Translations under genes and position numbers: made by a program
Notes under the pieces: model-generated
What the model was told of the DNA's origin: nothing
What the model saw: only the letters and a program-made list of their open reading frames with translations
Database searches by the model: none
Origin: Oscillospiraceae bacterium
GTDB taxonomy: Bacteria > Bacillota > Clostridia > Oscillospirales > Acutalibacteraceae
Assembly (NCBI GenBank): GCA_029227055.1
Contig: JAQXZE010000033.1
Coordinates: forward strand, 1-32,254
Direction: 5' to 3'
DNA length: 32,254 bases
Part shown: positions 7,802 to 17,468 of the stretch, piece after piece
Numbering within the stretch: position 1 is the first letter of the stretch
Layout of the letters: every line of letters starts with the position of its first letter

Positions 7802-9085
7802 ATGTCAGTAAAGCTAACCCCGATTTCAAATGGAGTAGAGGGTCTGTTTATTAGTAACGACCGTTTTAATACAACCCTTGTATCCTTCAATTTTTATCTG
7901 CCGCTCGATAAGCAGTCTGTTGCTGTTAACGGATTACTCCCTTTTGTACTTACTACCTGTAGTGATAAGTATAAGGATTTTTCTAAACTTAATTATAAAC
8001 TCAGTAAACTGTATGGCGCGCATCTTGATGCAAGCACCGAAAAAAATGGTGACTATCAGTTGCTGAAAATTTCCGCCTCTGTGATTGCTGATCGCTTCGC
8101 GATTGACGGTGAGTCACTAACCGCCGAAGCCTGTGATCTGCTTTTGAGTCTTATATTTGAGCCAAAGGTAGAAAACGGCGCTTTTTGTGAAGAAGATGTT
8201 GAGCGTGAAAAGAGAAAAGCCATTGAGCATATTCGCGGTGAAATTAGTGAAAAGCGAACCTTTGCCAGAAACCGTATGATTGAAGAAATGTTTAAGGATG
8301 ATGCATACGGCGTATCTAAATGCGGTAGCGAGGAAGATGTTCGGGCGATAAACGGCGAAAGCCTTTATAAAGCTTGGGAAAATATGTTAAAGACCGCATT
8401 TATAAGAGTACAGGTTGTCTCTTCTGGTATGCCTGCAGGTCTTTTTGATAAGGTAAGAGAAAAATTTGATGCAGCAGCAAGAGAGAATGTAACTGTTTGC
8501 GGAAAATCAAAGCATGTAATACCGAGGGACACTGTAAATACAGTTGTTGATAAGATGGATGTTGCCCAAGGAAAGCTTGTTATGGGCTTTTCTAGTGAGA
8601 TAGAGGGCGATTCTGAAAATACCGTACCGCTTATGGTGCTTAGTGATATTTTTGGCGGCGGACCTTATTCAAGACTTTTTACCAATGTCCGTGAAAAAAT
8701 GAGCCTTTGCTATTATTGCAGTGCATCATCGGTAAGGTCTAAAGGACTTTTGATGGTTGATTCGGGTGTTGAAGCCGAGAATTTTGAAAAGGCTCAAAGC
8801 GAGATTTTAAATCAGCTTGATATTATCAAAAAGGGTGAGTTTTCGGATTTTGAATTTGATTCATCAATTAAGAGTCTTAAAGATTCTCTGAAAACCTATA
8901 ACGACAGTCAGTCTGCCATTGATTTATGGTACGCTCTCAGAGTAATTGATAAGGAATTAACTTCACCTGAAGAGTTTGCCGAAAAATTATCAAGTGTTAC
9001 GAGAGAAAAAGTTATAGATACAGCTAAAGGCGTTAAACTCCATACAGTTTATAAACTTATGCCTATAGACGCCGTAAAGGAGTAA
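7802..9085 (+). CDS. M16 family peptidase-like protein, probable non-catalytic partner (YmfF/YfmF-like)
   Basis: M16-like protein lacking a recognisable HxxEH motif, paired with the next gene. Start set to 7802, preceded by ggaggt; upstream ATG 7751 overlaps the -10 box. Confidence 0.75.
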   Translation: MSVKLTPISNGVEGLFISNDRFNTTLVSFNFYLPLDKQSVAVNGLLPFVLTTCSDKYKDFSKLNYKLSKLYGAHLDASTEKNGDYQLLKISASVIADRFAIDGESLTAEACDLLLSLIFEPKVENGAFCEEDVEREKRKAIEHIRGEISEKRTFARNRMIEEMFKDDAYGVSKCGSEEDVRAINGESLYKAWENMLKTAFIRVQVVSSGMPAGLFDKVREKFDAAARENVTVCGKSKHVIPRDTVNTVVDKMDVAQGKLVMGFSSEIEGDSENTVPLMVLSDIFGGGPYSRLFTNVREKMSLCYYCSASSVRSKGLLMVDSGVEAENFEKAQSEILNQLDIIKKGEFSDFEFDSSIKSLKDSLKTYNDSQSAIDLWYALRVIDKELTSPEEFAEKLSSVTREKVIDTAKGVKLHTVYKLMPIDAVKE

Positions 9086-9088
9086 AAG

Positions 9089-10357
9089 ATGGAGAGAACA
9101 AAATTTGAGAGTTCAATTGGAGAAAGCTATGTAAAAGCAGAGCTTCCCTCAGGACTTAAAATTTATATAATGGAAAAACCAAAATACAGCTCGGCTTATG
9201 CTGTTTTCGGAACAAAGTACGGCTCTATCGATACCGCATTTTCAAAAAACGGCGGTGAGCAGATTTCTGTTCCTGCAGGTATTGCCCATTTTCTAGAGCA
9301 TAAGCTTTTTGAAAGTGAAGACGGCGACGCCTTTACACGATATGCAAAAACAGGTGGATATGCTAACGCTTTTACGTCTTTTGACAGAACCTGTTATCTT
9401 TTCTCCTGCTCGGATAAATTTTACGAAAACCTAGAAATACTGCTTGATTTTGTTCAAAATCCTTATTTTTCTGAGGAAACAGTAAAAAAAGAGCAGGGAA
9501 TTATCGGTCAGGAAATCAGAATGTATGACGACAGTGCCGCTTGGCGTGTAATGTTCAATATGCTTTCTTGTATGTATGAAAACCACCCCGTAAAAATTGA
9601 TATTGCGGGTACTGTTGAGTCAATAGCAGAAATCAATGCAGATTTGCTATATGAGTGCTATAATACATTTTATAACCCATCTAATATGTTTATCTGTGTA
9701 GTCGGTAATATTGATACCGAAAAGGTTTTAAAGCAAATTGAGGCGTCTATTAAAGAAAAGCCTGCTGTTACAATTGAAAGAGGCGAGTTTTTTGAACCGC
9801 AGACGGTTGATAAGCATTATATTGAGCAAAAACTTGAGGTTGCTATCCCGATGTTTTGTTATGGATATAAACAAAAGATTGCAACTCCAAATAGAAGACT
9901 TAAGAGTAAAGTTTGTGCGGCATTGCTGCTTGAGCTTATCTGCGGAGAGACCTCTCCGCTTTATGCCCGTCTTGTAAGAGAGGGACTTATAAATGATGAG
10001 TTTGATACCGAATACTTTACAGGTCACGGCTATGCAGCTGTTATCTTCTCAGGCGAGTCGCAGAATCCCAAGAGGGTAGCACAGGAAATAGAAGCAGAAA
10101 TTGAGCGTATTCGTGTTGAAGGTATAGACAAAAAGCTCTTATCTGCTGTAAGAAGTGCTATGTACGGCGAGGCTATCAGAAGATTTGACAGTGTTGAAGG
10201 TGTGGCTATGCAGCTTATCGAGTGTGCTATGACTGATAGTGATTTGTTTGAGGAGCTTAAGCTTTTAAAGTCTGTTACGGCAGAAGATGTTTATAAGCGC
10301 CTCGATTTGTTTGACAGTGAAAATTCCGTATTATCGGTAATTAACCCCAAAAACTGA
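9089..10357 (+). CDS. M16 family zinc metallopeptidase (YmfH-like)
   Basis: HFLEH (HxxEH zinc motif) and QEIRMYDD. Gene follows its paralogue by 3 bp. Confidence 0.85.
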   Translation: MERTKFESSIGESYVKAELPSGLKIYIMEKPKYSSAYAVFGTKYGSIDTAFSKNGGEQISVPAGIAHFLEHKLFESEDGDAFTRYAKTGGYANAFTSFDRTCYLFSCSDKFYENLEILLDFVQNPYFSEETVKKEQGIIGQEIRMYDDSAAWRVMFNMLSCMYENHPVKIDIAGTVESIAEINADLLYECYNTFYNPSNMFICVVGNIDTEKVLKQIEASIKEKPAVTIERGEFFEPQTVDKHYIEQKLEVAIPMFCYGYKQKIATPNRRLKSKVCAALLLELICGETSPLYARLVREGLINDEFDTEYFTGHGYAAVIFSGESQNPKRVAQEIEAEIERIRVEGIDKKLLSAVRSAMYGEAIRRFDSVEGVAMQLIECAMTDSDLFEELKLLKSVTAEDVYKRLDLFDSENSVLSVINPKN

Positions 10358-10372
10358 TAGGGAGGTTTAAAA

Positions 10373-11290
10373 ATGGCAGCTTATAATGTTACGCTTTTTG
10401 GTTTAGAGTTTACCTTAAAACCTGTTGCATTTACAATCCCTATCGGTTCAGGTTGGGAAATTTATTGGTATGGAATAATAATTGCGTTGGGTTTTTTATC
10501 AGCAGTTATATATGCGTATTTTAACGCTAAAAGATTCAATATTAATACCGAAAAAATGCTTGATGCAGCCCTTATTACAACCCCGCTTGCAATACTTTGC
10601 GCCAGAACTTACTATTTAATTTTTGACGGTGAAAAACTTGACGGTATTGGTGATTTCTTCGGATTTAGCGATGGAAGAGGTTTTTCGGGTCTTGCTATAT
10701 ACGGCGGAGTGATCGGAGCATTTTTGTTCGGTGGATTAATATGCAGAATAATGAAGATTAATATTCTTGATATGTTTGATATAGCTTCATTAGGTTTCCT
10801 TATCGGTCAGGGAATAGGCCGTTGGGGAAACTTTATAAATCAGGAAGCATACGGAACCTTTACAGGTAGCAGTTGGTGGGGTATGCAGAGTGAGCGCACA
10901 ATAATGGAACTCGGTGAAGGTCTTGTTCACCCTTGCTTTTTGTATGAATCAATCTGGTGCCTTGTAGGTGTTGCTGTACTTCATAAAATCAGCAAGAACA
11001 GACGCTTTAGCGGAGAGATAATACTTTCTTACGGCGCTTGGTACGGATTTGGAAGAGCAATTATTGAGCTTCTCAGAACCGATAGTCTCATGCTCGGCAG
11101 TATAAGGGTTTCTTGTCTGCTATCTATATTGTTGTGCATTACCTCTCTGACTTTAATTTATGTTATTCGTAAAAGAATCGCAGAGAAAAGTCACGATGAC
11201 GAATATGTGACGGTATTTGTCGGTGAAGAGGATATCGAGGCAGAAAAAACAACCGATACTGAAAATGAATCTACAGATAATTTGGAGTAA
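10373..11290 (+). CDS. lgt: Prolipoprotein diacylglyceryl transferase
   Basis: Multi-TM protein with IGQGIGRWGNFINQEAYG and HPCFLYESIW, characteristic Lgt segments. Confidence 0.95.
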   Translation: MAAYNVTLFGLEFTLKPVAFTIPIGSGWEIYWYGIIIALGFLSAVIYAYFNAKRFNINTEKMLDAALITTPLAILCARTYYLIFDGEKLDGIGDFFGFSDGRGFSGLAIYGGVIGAFLFGGLICRIMKINILDMFDIASLGFLIGQGIGRWGNFINQEAYGTFTGSSWWGMQSERTIMELGEGLVHPCFLYESIWCLVGVAVLHKISKNRRFSGEIILSYGAWYGFGRAIIELLRTDSLMLGSIRVSCLLSILLCITSLTLIYVIRKRIAEKSHDDEYVTVFVGEEDIEAEKTTDTENESTDNLE

Positions 11291-11293
11291 GAT

Positions 11294-12142
11294 ATGTATA
11301 AAATAATTGACGGAAAAGAAATTTCATCTGCAACAAAGCAAAAGGCAAAGGAAGAAGTCTTAGCACTTAACGAAAAAGGTATTTCTGTTTGCCTTGCAGT
11401 AATAATTGTTGGCGAAGACCCTGCATCAAAGATTTATGTTGCAAACAAAAAGAAGGCGTGCGAGGCATTAGGAATAAAATCTATAGAGTACGCCCTTGAT
11501 GCTGATACAACCGAAGAAGAACTGCTTAGTCTTATAGAAACCTTAAATTCCGAAAAGTCGGTAAACGGTATACTTTGTCAGTTGCCACTGCCTTCGCATT
11601 TGGATGAAAAAATTATAATCAACGCTATTTCTCCTGAAAAGGATGTTGACGCATTCCATACAAAAAATGTCGGTAAAATTATGATAGGGGATTATGATTT
11701 TGTTCCTTGCACACCGGCAGGTATTATGGAAATGCTCGAGTATGAAGGAATTTCTGTTGAGGGTAAAAACTGCGTAGTTATAGGCCGTTCTAATATTGTA
11801 GGAAAACCGATGGGTATGCTTTTGCTACATAAAAACGGAACAGTTACAATTTGCCATTCTAAAACTAAAAATTTAGTCGAGATATGCAAAACGGCGGATA
11901 TACTTGTTGCGGCGGTTGGTAAGGCTAATTTTGTAACCGAGGATATGGTAAAGGAAGGCGCAGTTGTTATAGATGTAGGCATGAATCGTGATAACGGTAA
12001 GCTTTGCGGAGATGTTGATTTTGAAAATGTTTCTAAGAAGGCGTCTGCAATTACTCCCGTTCCGGGTGGTGTAGGTCCTATGACTATCGCTATGCTTATG
12101 AAAAACACAGTGACTGCTGCAAAAAAGCAAAACGAGGTATGA
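11294..12142 (+). CDS. folD: Bifunctional methylenetetrahydrofolate dehydrogenase/cyclohydrolase
   Basis: VGEDPASKIYVANKKKACE, GILCQLPLPSHL, VVIGRSNIVGKPMGMLL, TPVPGGVGPMTIAMLM. Confidence 0.97.
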   Translation: MYKIIDGKEISSATKQKAKEEVLALNEKGISVCLAVIIVGEDPASKIYVANKKKACEALGIKSIEYALDADTTEEELLSLIETLNSEKSVNGILCQLPLPSHLDEKIIINAISPEKDVDAFHTKNVGKIMIGDYDFVPCTPAGIMEMLEYEGISVEGKNCVVIGRSNIVGKPMGMLLLHKNGTVTICHSKTKNLVEICKTADILVAAVGKANFVTEDMVKEGAVVIDVGMNRDNGKLCGDVDFENVSKKASAITPVPGGVGPMTIAMLMKNTVTAAKKQNEV

Positions 12143-12924
12143 TAATGAAAAAATTTTTAAAAATTATTTCTGTTATATTATTACTGACTGCGATTATAGC
12201 ACTTCCTTTAAGTGCTGCAAGTGGTAATACCGAAGAAAACTCAAAGTTTTCTATAACGGTGCCCGACGGATATCTTATATACAGTGATGCAGATGACTTG
12301 CCCGAGCTTGCTGAATTTTTAGGACTTACAGAAGCAAAACTCGAAAATTATCTTATTGATAATAAAATCAACTTCTTTGCTATTGAAGAAACTCGTAGGG
12401 CAGAAATTAAGGTTTCGATGTACAAGGATGAGTTTTCTGAAAAAACATTAGATTTTTCGCTACTCAATGACAAAGATATTTTAAATCTTGCTGAATCTGT
12501 TTTTGAAAACAGCGATATAAAAAACTCTAATGTAACAAGCCTTGTAAAAAGTAAAGGAACAACTTTTTTAAAAAATAACGGTGTTATTAAGGATGGCAGC
12601 GGTTCATATCTTGTTACTCAGTATGTAACCGTTTCGGACTCATATAACATTTCTCTTTCAATTATTTATTCGATTATGATGCCTGTATCTTTTGAAGAAG
12701 AAATTTTCAATTCCTTTTCTTTGGGTAATAAATCGGCTTCTTTACCATATTCAACACTTTTGTTTATAGGTATTTTAGTGGCGATAATTTTCTTTGCTGC
12801 TGTCATTGTTATTGCAGTTATAGGTGTAATAAAGAACCTAAAGGGCAAGGATAATGATGATGCTTCAAAGGAAGATATCGAAGCTATTGATATTCGTGAT
12901 GATGAAGACATTGATATAAACTGA
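12139..12924 (+). CDS. Hypothetical secreted/membrane-anchored protein
   Basis: N-terminal signal-like segment (KKFLKIISVILLLTAIIALPLSAASG), C-terminal TM and acidic cytosolic-like tail. ATG 12145 is an alternative start. Confidence 0.7.
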   Translation: MIMKKFLKIISVILLLTAIIALPLSAASGNTEENSKFSITVPDGYLIYSDADDLPELAEFLGLTEAKLENYLIDNKINFFAIEETRRAEIKVSMYKDEFSEKTLDFSLLNDKDILNLAESVFENSDIKNSNVTSLVKSKGTTFLKNNGVIKDGSGSYLVTQYVTVSDSYNISLSIIYSIMMPVSFEEEIFNSFSLGNKSASLPYSTLLFIGILVAIIFFAAVIVIAVIGVIKNLKGKDNDDASKEDIEAIDIRDDEDIDIN

Positions 12925-12939
12925 TTTAGGAGAAAAGAT

Positions 12940-13551
12940 ATGGAAAAAATTGATAATACTGCATTATTTAAAATCGGATACGGCTTATATGTTGTAACCT
13001 CAAAACAAGGTGATAAGGACAACGGATTAATTGTTAATGCTGTTATGCAGGTGACTAGTACACCAAACCGTGTAGCTGTTGCAATCAACAAACTTAATTA
13101 TTCGCACGATATTATCAAAAATACAGGTGTTATGAATGTAAACTGTATTGATACAACAGCGCCTTTTTCTCTCTTTGAACGCTTTGGATTTAAGAGTGGA
13201 AGAGATACTGATAAGTTTAACGATTTGGATTTTTCGCGTAGTGATAACGGTCTTGCACAGTTGAACGGTAATGTTAATGCCGTTTTATCACTAAAAGTTG
13301 AAACTTATACTGATTTGGGTACGCATGGTATGTTTATATGCTCAGTTAGTGAGGCTAAGGTTTTATCTGAAAATCCTACTATGACATACGACTACTATCA
13401 AAACAATGTAAAGCCTAAAAAACAGTCTGAAAAGAAAAAGGGCTTTGTATGTAAGATTTGCGGATATGTTTACGAGGGAGATACATTGCCTACAGATTTT
13501 ATCTGTCCGCTTTGTAAGCATCCTGCATCGGATTTTGAGCCGATTGAGTAA
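12940..13551 (+). CDS. Flavin reductase-like domain fused to C-terminal rubredoxin (high-molecular-weight rubredoxin type)
   Basis: N-terminal flavin reductase-like FMN domain and C-terminal FVCKICGYVYEG...FICPLCKHPASDFEPI (two rubredoxin CxxC pairs). Confidence 0.85.
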   Translation: MEKIDNTALFKIGYGLYVVTSKQGDKDNGLIVNAVMQVTSTPNRVAVAINKLNYSHDIIKNTGVMNVNCIDTTAPFSLFERFGFKSGRDTDKFNDLDFSRSDNGLAQLNGNVNAVLSLKVETYTDLGTHGMFICSVSEAKVLSENPTMTYDYYQNNVKPKKQSEKKKGFVCKICGYVYEGDTLPTDFICPLCKHPASDFEPIE

Positions 13552-13590
13552 TTTAAAAAGTTATAATTGTCCGAAAGGAGAGTGTATAGA

Positions 13591-14553
13591 ATGAAAGATT
13601 ATACAGTATCTTTAAAAAAGATAATCGACGAATTTGCACTCGAAGAACTCTATCATATTGAGAACACCGAAGAAATTATGGTTTGCTCTACCGAAATTAA
13701 TCGTCCAGGTCTTCAAATGGCGGGATATTATGAGTTTTTTGACCCTGCACGAATTCAGATTTTCGGTAAGAGTGAGCATTGCTTTTTAGAGAGATTTACC
13801 CCTGAAAAAGCAAAAGAGCGTGTATCTGAATTTTTCTCGCGCCGTCCTGTTGCGGTTGTAATTGCAAGGCATTTGCCCTTTGAAGAGACATATATAAATA
13901 TCGCAAAGGAATACGGTGTACCGCTTTTCACTACAAGTGAGTCAACATCTTCCTTTTCATCAAGCCTTATTTCCTTCTTGAATCTTCACCTAGCACCTCG
14001 TGTTACAAGACATGGTGTTTTAGTTGAGGTTTACGGCGAGGGTATACTTTTGCTAGGCGAAAGCGGAGTAGGTAAGAGTGAAACTGCTATTGAGCTTGTT
14101 AAACGCGGTCACCGTCTTATAGCAGACGATGCGGTTGAAATCAGAAGAGTTTCAAGTAAATCTCTTGTTGGTACAGCCCCCGATAATATAAGGCATTTTA
14201 TCGAGCTTCGCGGAATAGGTATTATTAACGCAAGCCGAATTTTCGGTGTGGGCGCTGTAAAGCTTACAGAGAAAATTAATCTCGTAATCAATATGGAGCC
14301 GTGGGATGCTAACAAAGCGTATGACCGTATGGGTCTTGAAAGTCAAACCACCGAAATATTAGGTCTTGATATACCTTCACTTACTATACCTGTAAAACCG
14401 GGTAGAAATCTTGCGGTAATTATAGAAGTAGCTGCTATGAATAGCCGTCAGAAAAAACTTGGCTATAATGCTGCCGAAGATCTATTAAAGCGTCTTGGTA
14501 TGAGTGATGACTTTTCTGCTGCTTCAACAGAAAAGGTAACAGAACCGTTTTAA
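13591..14553 (+). CDS. hprK: HPr kinase/phosphorylase
   Basis: Walker A GESGVGKSETAIELVKRGHRLIADDAVEI and RGIGIINASRIFGVGAV. Start set to ATG 13591 behind aaaggagag. Confidence 0.95.
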   Translation: MKDYTVSLKKIIDEFALEELYHIENTEEIMVCSTEINRPGLQMAGYYEFFDPARIQIFGKSEHCFLERFTPEKAKERVSEFFSRRPVAVVIARHLPFEETYINIAKEYGVPLFTTSESTSSFSSSLISFLNLHLAPRVTRHGVLVEVYGEGILLLGESGVGKSETAIELVKRGHRLIADDAVEIRRVSSKSLVGTAPDNIRHFIELRGIGIINASRIFGVGAVKLTEKINLVINMEPWDANKAYDRMGLESQTTEILGLDIPSLTIPVKPGRNLAVIIEVAAMNSRQKKLGYNAAEDLLKRLGMSDDFSAASTEKVTEPF

Positions 14554-14580
14554 TTTTCAAATAGAAAGGATTTTTAGATT

Positions 14581-15537
14581 ATGTATAGACTTGGAATTGA
14601 TTTAGGCGGTACCAACATTGTTGCAGGTGTTGTAGACGAAAATTATAATATTTTAGCAAAGAGTTCTGTTAAAACGAATTCTCCGCGTTCTGCCGGGGAA
14701 ATTGCAGATGATATGGCAAAGGTTACCTTTGATGCAATAGAAAAAGCAGGACTTAAAATTGATGATATAGACGGATTCGGTATGGGTACTCCCGGTTCTG
14801 TTGAACCCGAAAATGGAATAATCATCTATTCTAACAATATTGGATTTTTTAACGTTGATATCGCCACAATGATGCGTGAACGCACAGGCAAAGATTTTTA
14901 TATTGAAAACGATGCAAATGCAGCAGCTTACGGTGAATTTATCGCAGGTGCTGGAAAGGGCACTAAAAACTTTGTTGCGATAACTCTCGGAACAGGTGTC
15001 GGCGGCGGAGTAATTATAGACGGTAAGATTTATTCCGGTTCAAATCACGCAGGTGCCGAGCTTGGACATTCGGTTATTATGATTGACGGTGTTCCTTGTA
15101 CATGCGGCAGAAACGGTTGTTGGGAAGCATACGCCTCGGCCACTGCTTTAATAAGACAAACAAAACAAGCGATGATTAGATATCCCGATTCTCTTATGTG
15201 GCAGCTTTGCGGTAACGATATTGAGAAAGTAAGCGGTATTACTGCATTTAATGCTATGAGACAAGGCGATACGGCGGGTAAAATGGTTGTTGATAAATAT
15301 ATTGATTATATTTCTATCGGTATTGCAAATGTAGTAAATACTTTCCAACCTGAAATCGTTTGTATCGGCGGTGGAATTTCAAAAGAGGGCAAAACCCTTA
15401 CTGACTCGATAACTAATTTTGTTAAGGGTGAAGATTATGCCCGTGACCTTGAAAAACGCGTGCAGATTAAAACTGCCGCACTCGGCAACTATGCAGGTAT
15501 TATAGGTGCGGCATTTATTTCAGATTTATATAAATAA
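14581..15537 (+). CDS. ROK family glucokinase
   Basis: GIDLGGTNI, ENDANAAAYGEF, GTGVGGGVI, and zinc-type CTCGRNGCWEAYAS. Confidence 0.92.
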   Translation: MYRLGIDLGGTNIVAGVVDENYNILAKSSVKTNSPRSAGEIADDMAKVTFDAIEKAGLKIDDIDGFGMGTPGSVEPENGIIIYSNNIGFFNVDIATMMRERTGKDFYIENDANAAAYGEFIAGAGKGTKNFVAITLGTGVGGGVIIDGKIYSGSNHAGAELGHSVIMIDGVPCTCGRNGCWEAYASATALIRQTKQAMIRYPDSLMWQLCGNDIEKVSGITAFNAMRQGDTAGKMVVDKYIDYISIGIANVVNTFQPEIVCIGGGISKEGKTLTDSITNFVKGEDYARDLEKRVQIKTAALGNYAGIIGAAFISDLYK

Positions 15538-15552
15538 ATTATTGGAGATTTT

Positions 15553-16503
15553 ATGAATACAACTCGCTTTTTATCCACTCTTGATGATTTGGGTGTAAAT
15601 TACATTGAAAACGAACCGATGTTCAAGCATACCACCTTTAAAACGGGTGGTATTGCCGATATATTTATAAAAGTAAAATCGGTCGGTGAATTGAAAACTG
15701 TAATAAAGCATGCAAATGATGAGAAAATCCCATTTTTCATAATAGGCAAGGGCTCAAATCTGCTTGTATCTGATTCGGGCATAATAGGCGCTGTTATATC
15801 CCTTGCTGATATGGATAATATTGAAGTTTGTGGAGATAGGATTATTGCAGATGCGGGTGTGCCTTTGAGTGCACTTTGCATTAAGGCTAGGGATAACGGA
15901 CTTACAGGTCTTGAATTTGCGTATGGTATACCGGGTGTCGTTGGCGGTGCTGTATTTATGAATGCGGGTGCCTACGGCGGTGAAATGTCACAGGTAATTG
16001 ATACTGTAAGGGCGATTAACTGTTGCGGCGTTGAAAATCAGTTTTCTCTTGATTTGTGCGATTTTGGATATAGAACAAGCGTGTTTAAAAACGATGTACT
16101 TATTGTAACTCAGGTTGAATTCAAACTTCAAAAGGGAAATATAAGCGAAATTACCGATAAAATGAATGAACTTCTTGAAAAAAGAAAAACAAAGCAACCG
16201 CTATCTTTTCCAAGTGCAGGCAGTACCTTTAAACGACCTGAAGGCAATTTTGCAGGTGCACTTATTGAGAAAAATAATCTTAAGGGTAAAAAAATCGGCG
16301 GCGCAATGGTAAGCGAGCTACACGCGGGATTTATAATAAATTATGATTCGGCGTCTACCGCTGATATTTTAAAGCTAATGCGCTATGTTCAGGAAACTGT
16401 TTATAAAAATGACGGAGTTTTATTAGAACCCGAAGTTTTATATGTCGGTGAGCCGCCGCTAGATGATATTTTACCTTATAAAAACGCTTCTGAAATTTTG
16501 TAA
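15553..16503 (+). CDS. murB: UDP-N-acetylmuramate dehydrogenase
   Basis: IGKGSNLLVSD, GIPGVVGGAVFMNAGAYGGE, SAGSTFKRP. Confidence 0.95.
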   Translation: MNTTRFLSTLDDLGVNYIENEPMFKHTTFKTGGIADIFIKVKSVGELKTVIKHANDEKIPFFIIGKGSNLLVSDSGIIGAVISLADMDNIEVCGDRIIADAGVPLSALCIKARDNGLTGLEFAYGIPGVVGGAVFMNAGAYGGEMSQVIDTVRAINCCGVENQFSLDLCDFGYRTSVFKNDVLIVTQVEFKLQKGNISEITDKMNELLEKRKTKQPLSFPSAGSTFKRPEGNFAGALIEKNNLKGKKIGGAMVSELHAGFIINYDSASTADILKLMRYVQETVYKNDGVLLEPEVLYVGEPPLDDILPYKNASEIL

Positions 16504-16508
16504 TTATC

Positions 16509-16534
16509 GGCACTGTTTATCCTTAAACAGTGCC
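16509..16534 (+). terminator. Hairpin between murB and whiA (terminator/attenuator-like)
   Basis: Perfect 11-bp inverted repeat ggcactgttta-tcct-taaacagtgcc; short U-rich stretch (ctattttta) follows after a gap. Confidence 0.5.
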
Positions 16535-16562
16535 TAAACTCTATTTTTATAGGAGAAAAAGG

Positions 16563-17456
16563 ATGTCTTTTTGCAGTGATGTTAAAAATGAACTTGCCCT
16601 TTTAAAAACCTCTAGATGCTGTATGCCGTCACTCGCTTACGGCTTTTTGCTTTTTAGTAAATCCTTTACATATAAAAAGATTTCTATGCAAACGGTTAAT
16701 CCTGTTATGGCAGAGTTTTTCGCAAAGACTATGCACAAGGTTTTTGGCGCAGATGTAACTCTTACCGAGGGCGGAGAACTAAAAAAAACATATAATGCTA
16801 CTGTTTTGTCAGAGGCGGACAGGCTTAAAATACTTGCAATACTCAGTAATGATGACGGCGAAAACTTCATAAACCCCGATTATTTATTAAAGGATTGCTG
16901 TTTTTCGGCATTTATACGGGGCGCTTTTTTGGCGTGCGGCTCTATAAGTAATCCTGAGGTTGAATACCGCCTTGATTTTTCGATAAAAACCGAAGAGTTA
17001 GCCGTTGCCTTTTCGGGACTTTTAGAAGAGTGCTCAATTAAAAACAATCTTTCAAAACGCGGCAACGGGTATGTTGTTTATATAAAGAAAAACGAAATAA
17101 TTGGTGACCTTTTAACACTTATGGGAGCATCAAACCGAAGTCTTGAGCTTCTTGATACCGCTATTTTAAAAAGCCTAAAAAATAAAATTAATAGGGCTAG
17201 TAATTGCGATAGCGCAAATATATCAAAAACTGTTGAGGCATCAATAAACCAAAGAAAAGCAATCGAGTATTTCGAAAATCTCGGAATTTTGGAAAGCTTG
17301 CCCACAGAACTTGTAAGTGCAGCAAAGCTTCGATTACAAAATCCCAATGCATCATTAAAAGAGTTGTGTGCTTTAAGCCGTGAACCGATTACTGTTTCAG
17401 GTTTAAATCATAGGCTTAGACGAATAATAGATTTATATAACGAAAAAAAAAAATAA
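16563..17456 (+). CDS. whiA: DNA-binding protein WhiA
   Basis: MSFCSDVKNELA start, CCFSAFIRGAFLACGSISNPEVEYRLDF, C-terminal LKELCALSREPITVSGLNHRLRRI HTH. Start set to 16563 behind aggag; ORF-track start 16530 lies in the hairpin. Confidence 0.92.
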   Translation: MSFCSDVKNELALLKTSRCCMPSLAYGFLLFSKSFTYKKISMQTVNPVMAEFFAKTMHKVFGADVTLTEGGELKKTYNATVLSEADRLKILAILSNDDGENFINPDYLLKDCCFSAFIRGAFLACGSISNPEVEYRLDFSIKTEELAVAFSGLLEECSIKNNLSKRGNGYVVYIKKNEIIGDLLTLMGASNRSLELLDTAILKSLKNKINRASNCDSANISKTVEASINQRKAIEYFENLGILESLPTELVSAAKLRLQNPNASLKELCALSREPITVSGLNHRLRRIIDLYNEKKK

Positions 17457-17468
17457 GGAGGTACGGCA

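Noticed and set aside
11692-12130. Overlapping minus-strand ORFs of 138 and 85 aa
   Set aside because: Antisense to the well-supported folD gene.
12666-13091. 141-aa minus-strand ORF
   Set aside because: Antisense across the membrane protein and the flavin reductase-rubredoxin gene; no start context.
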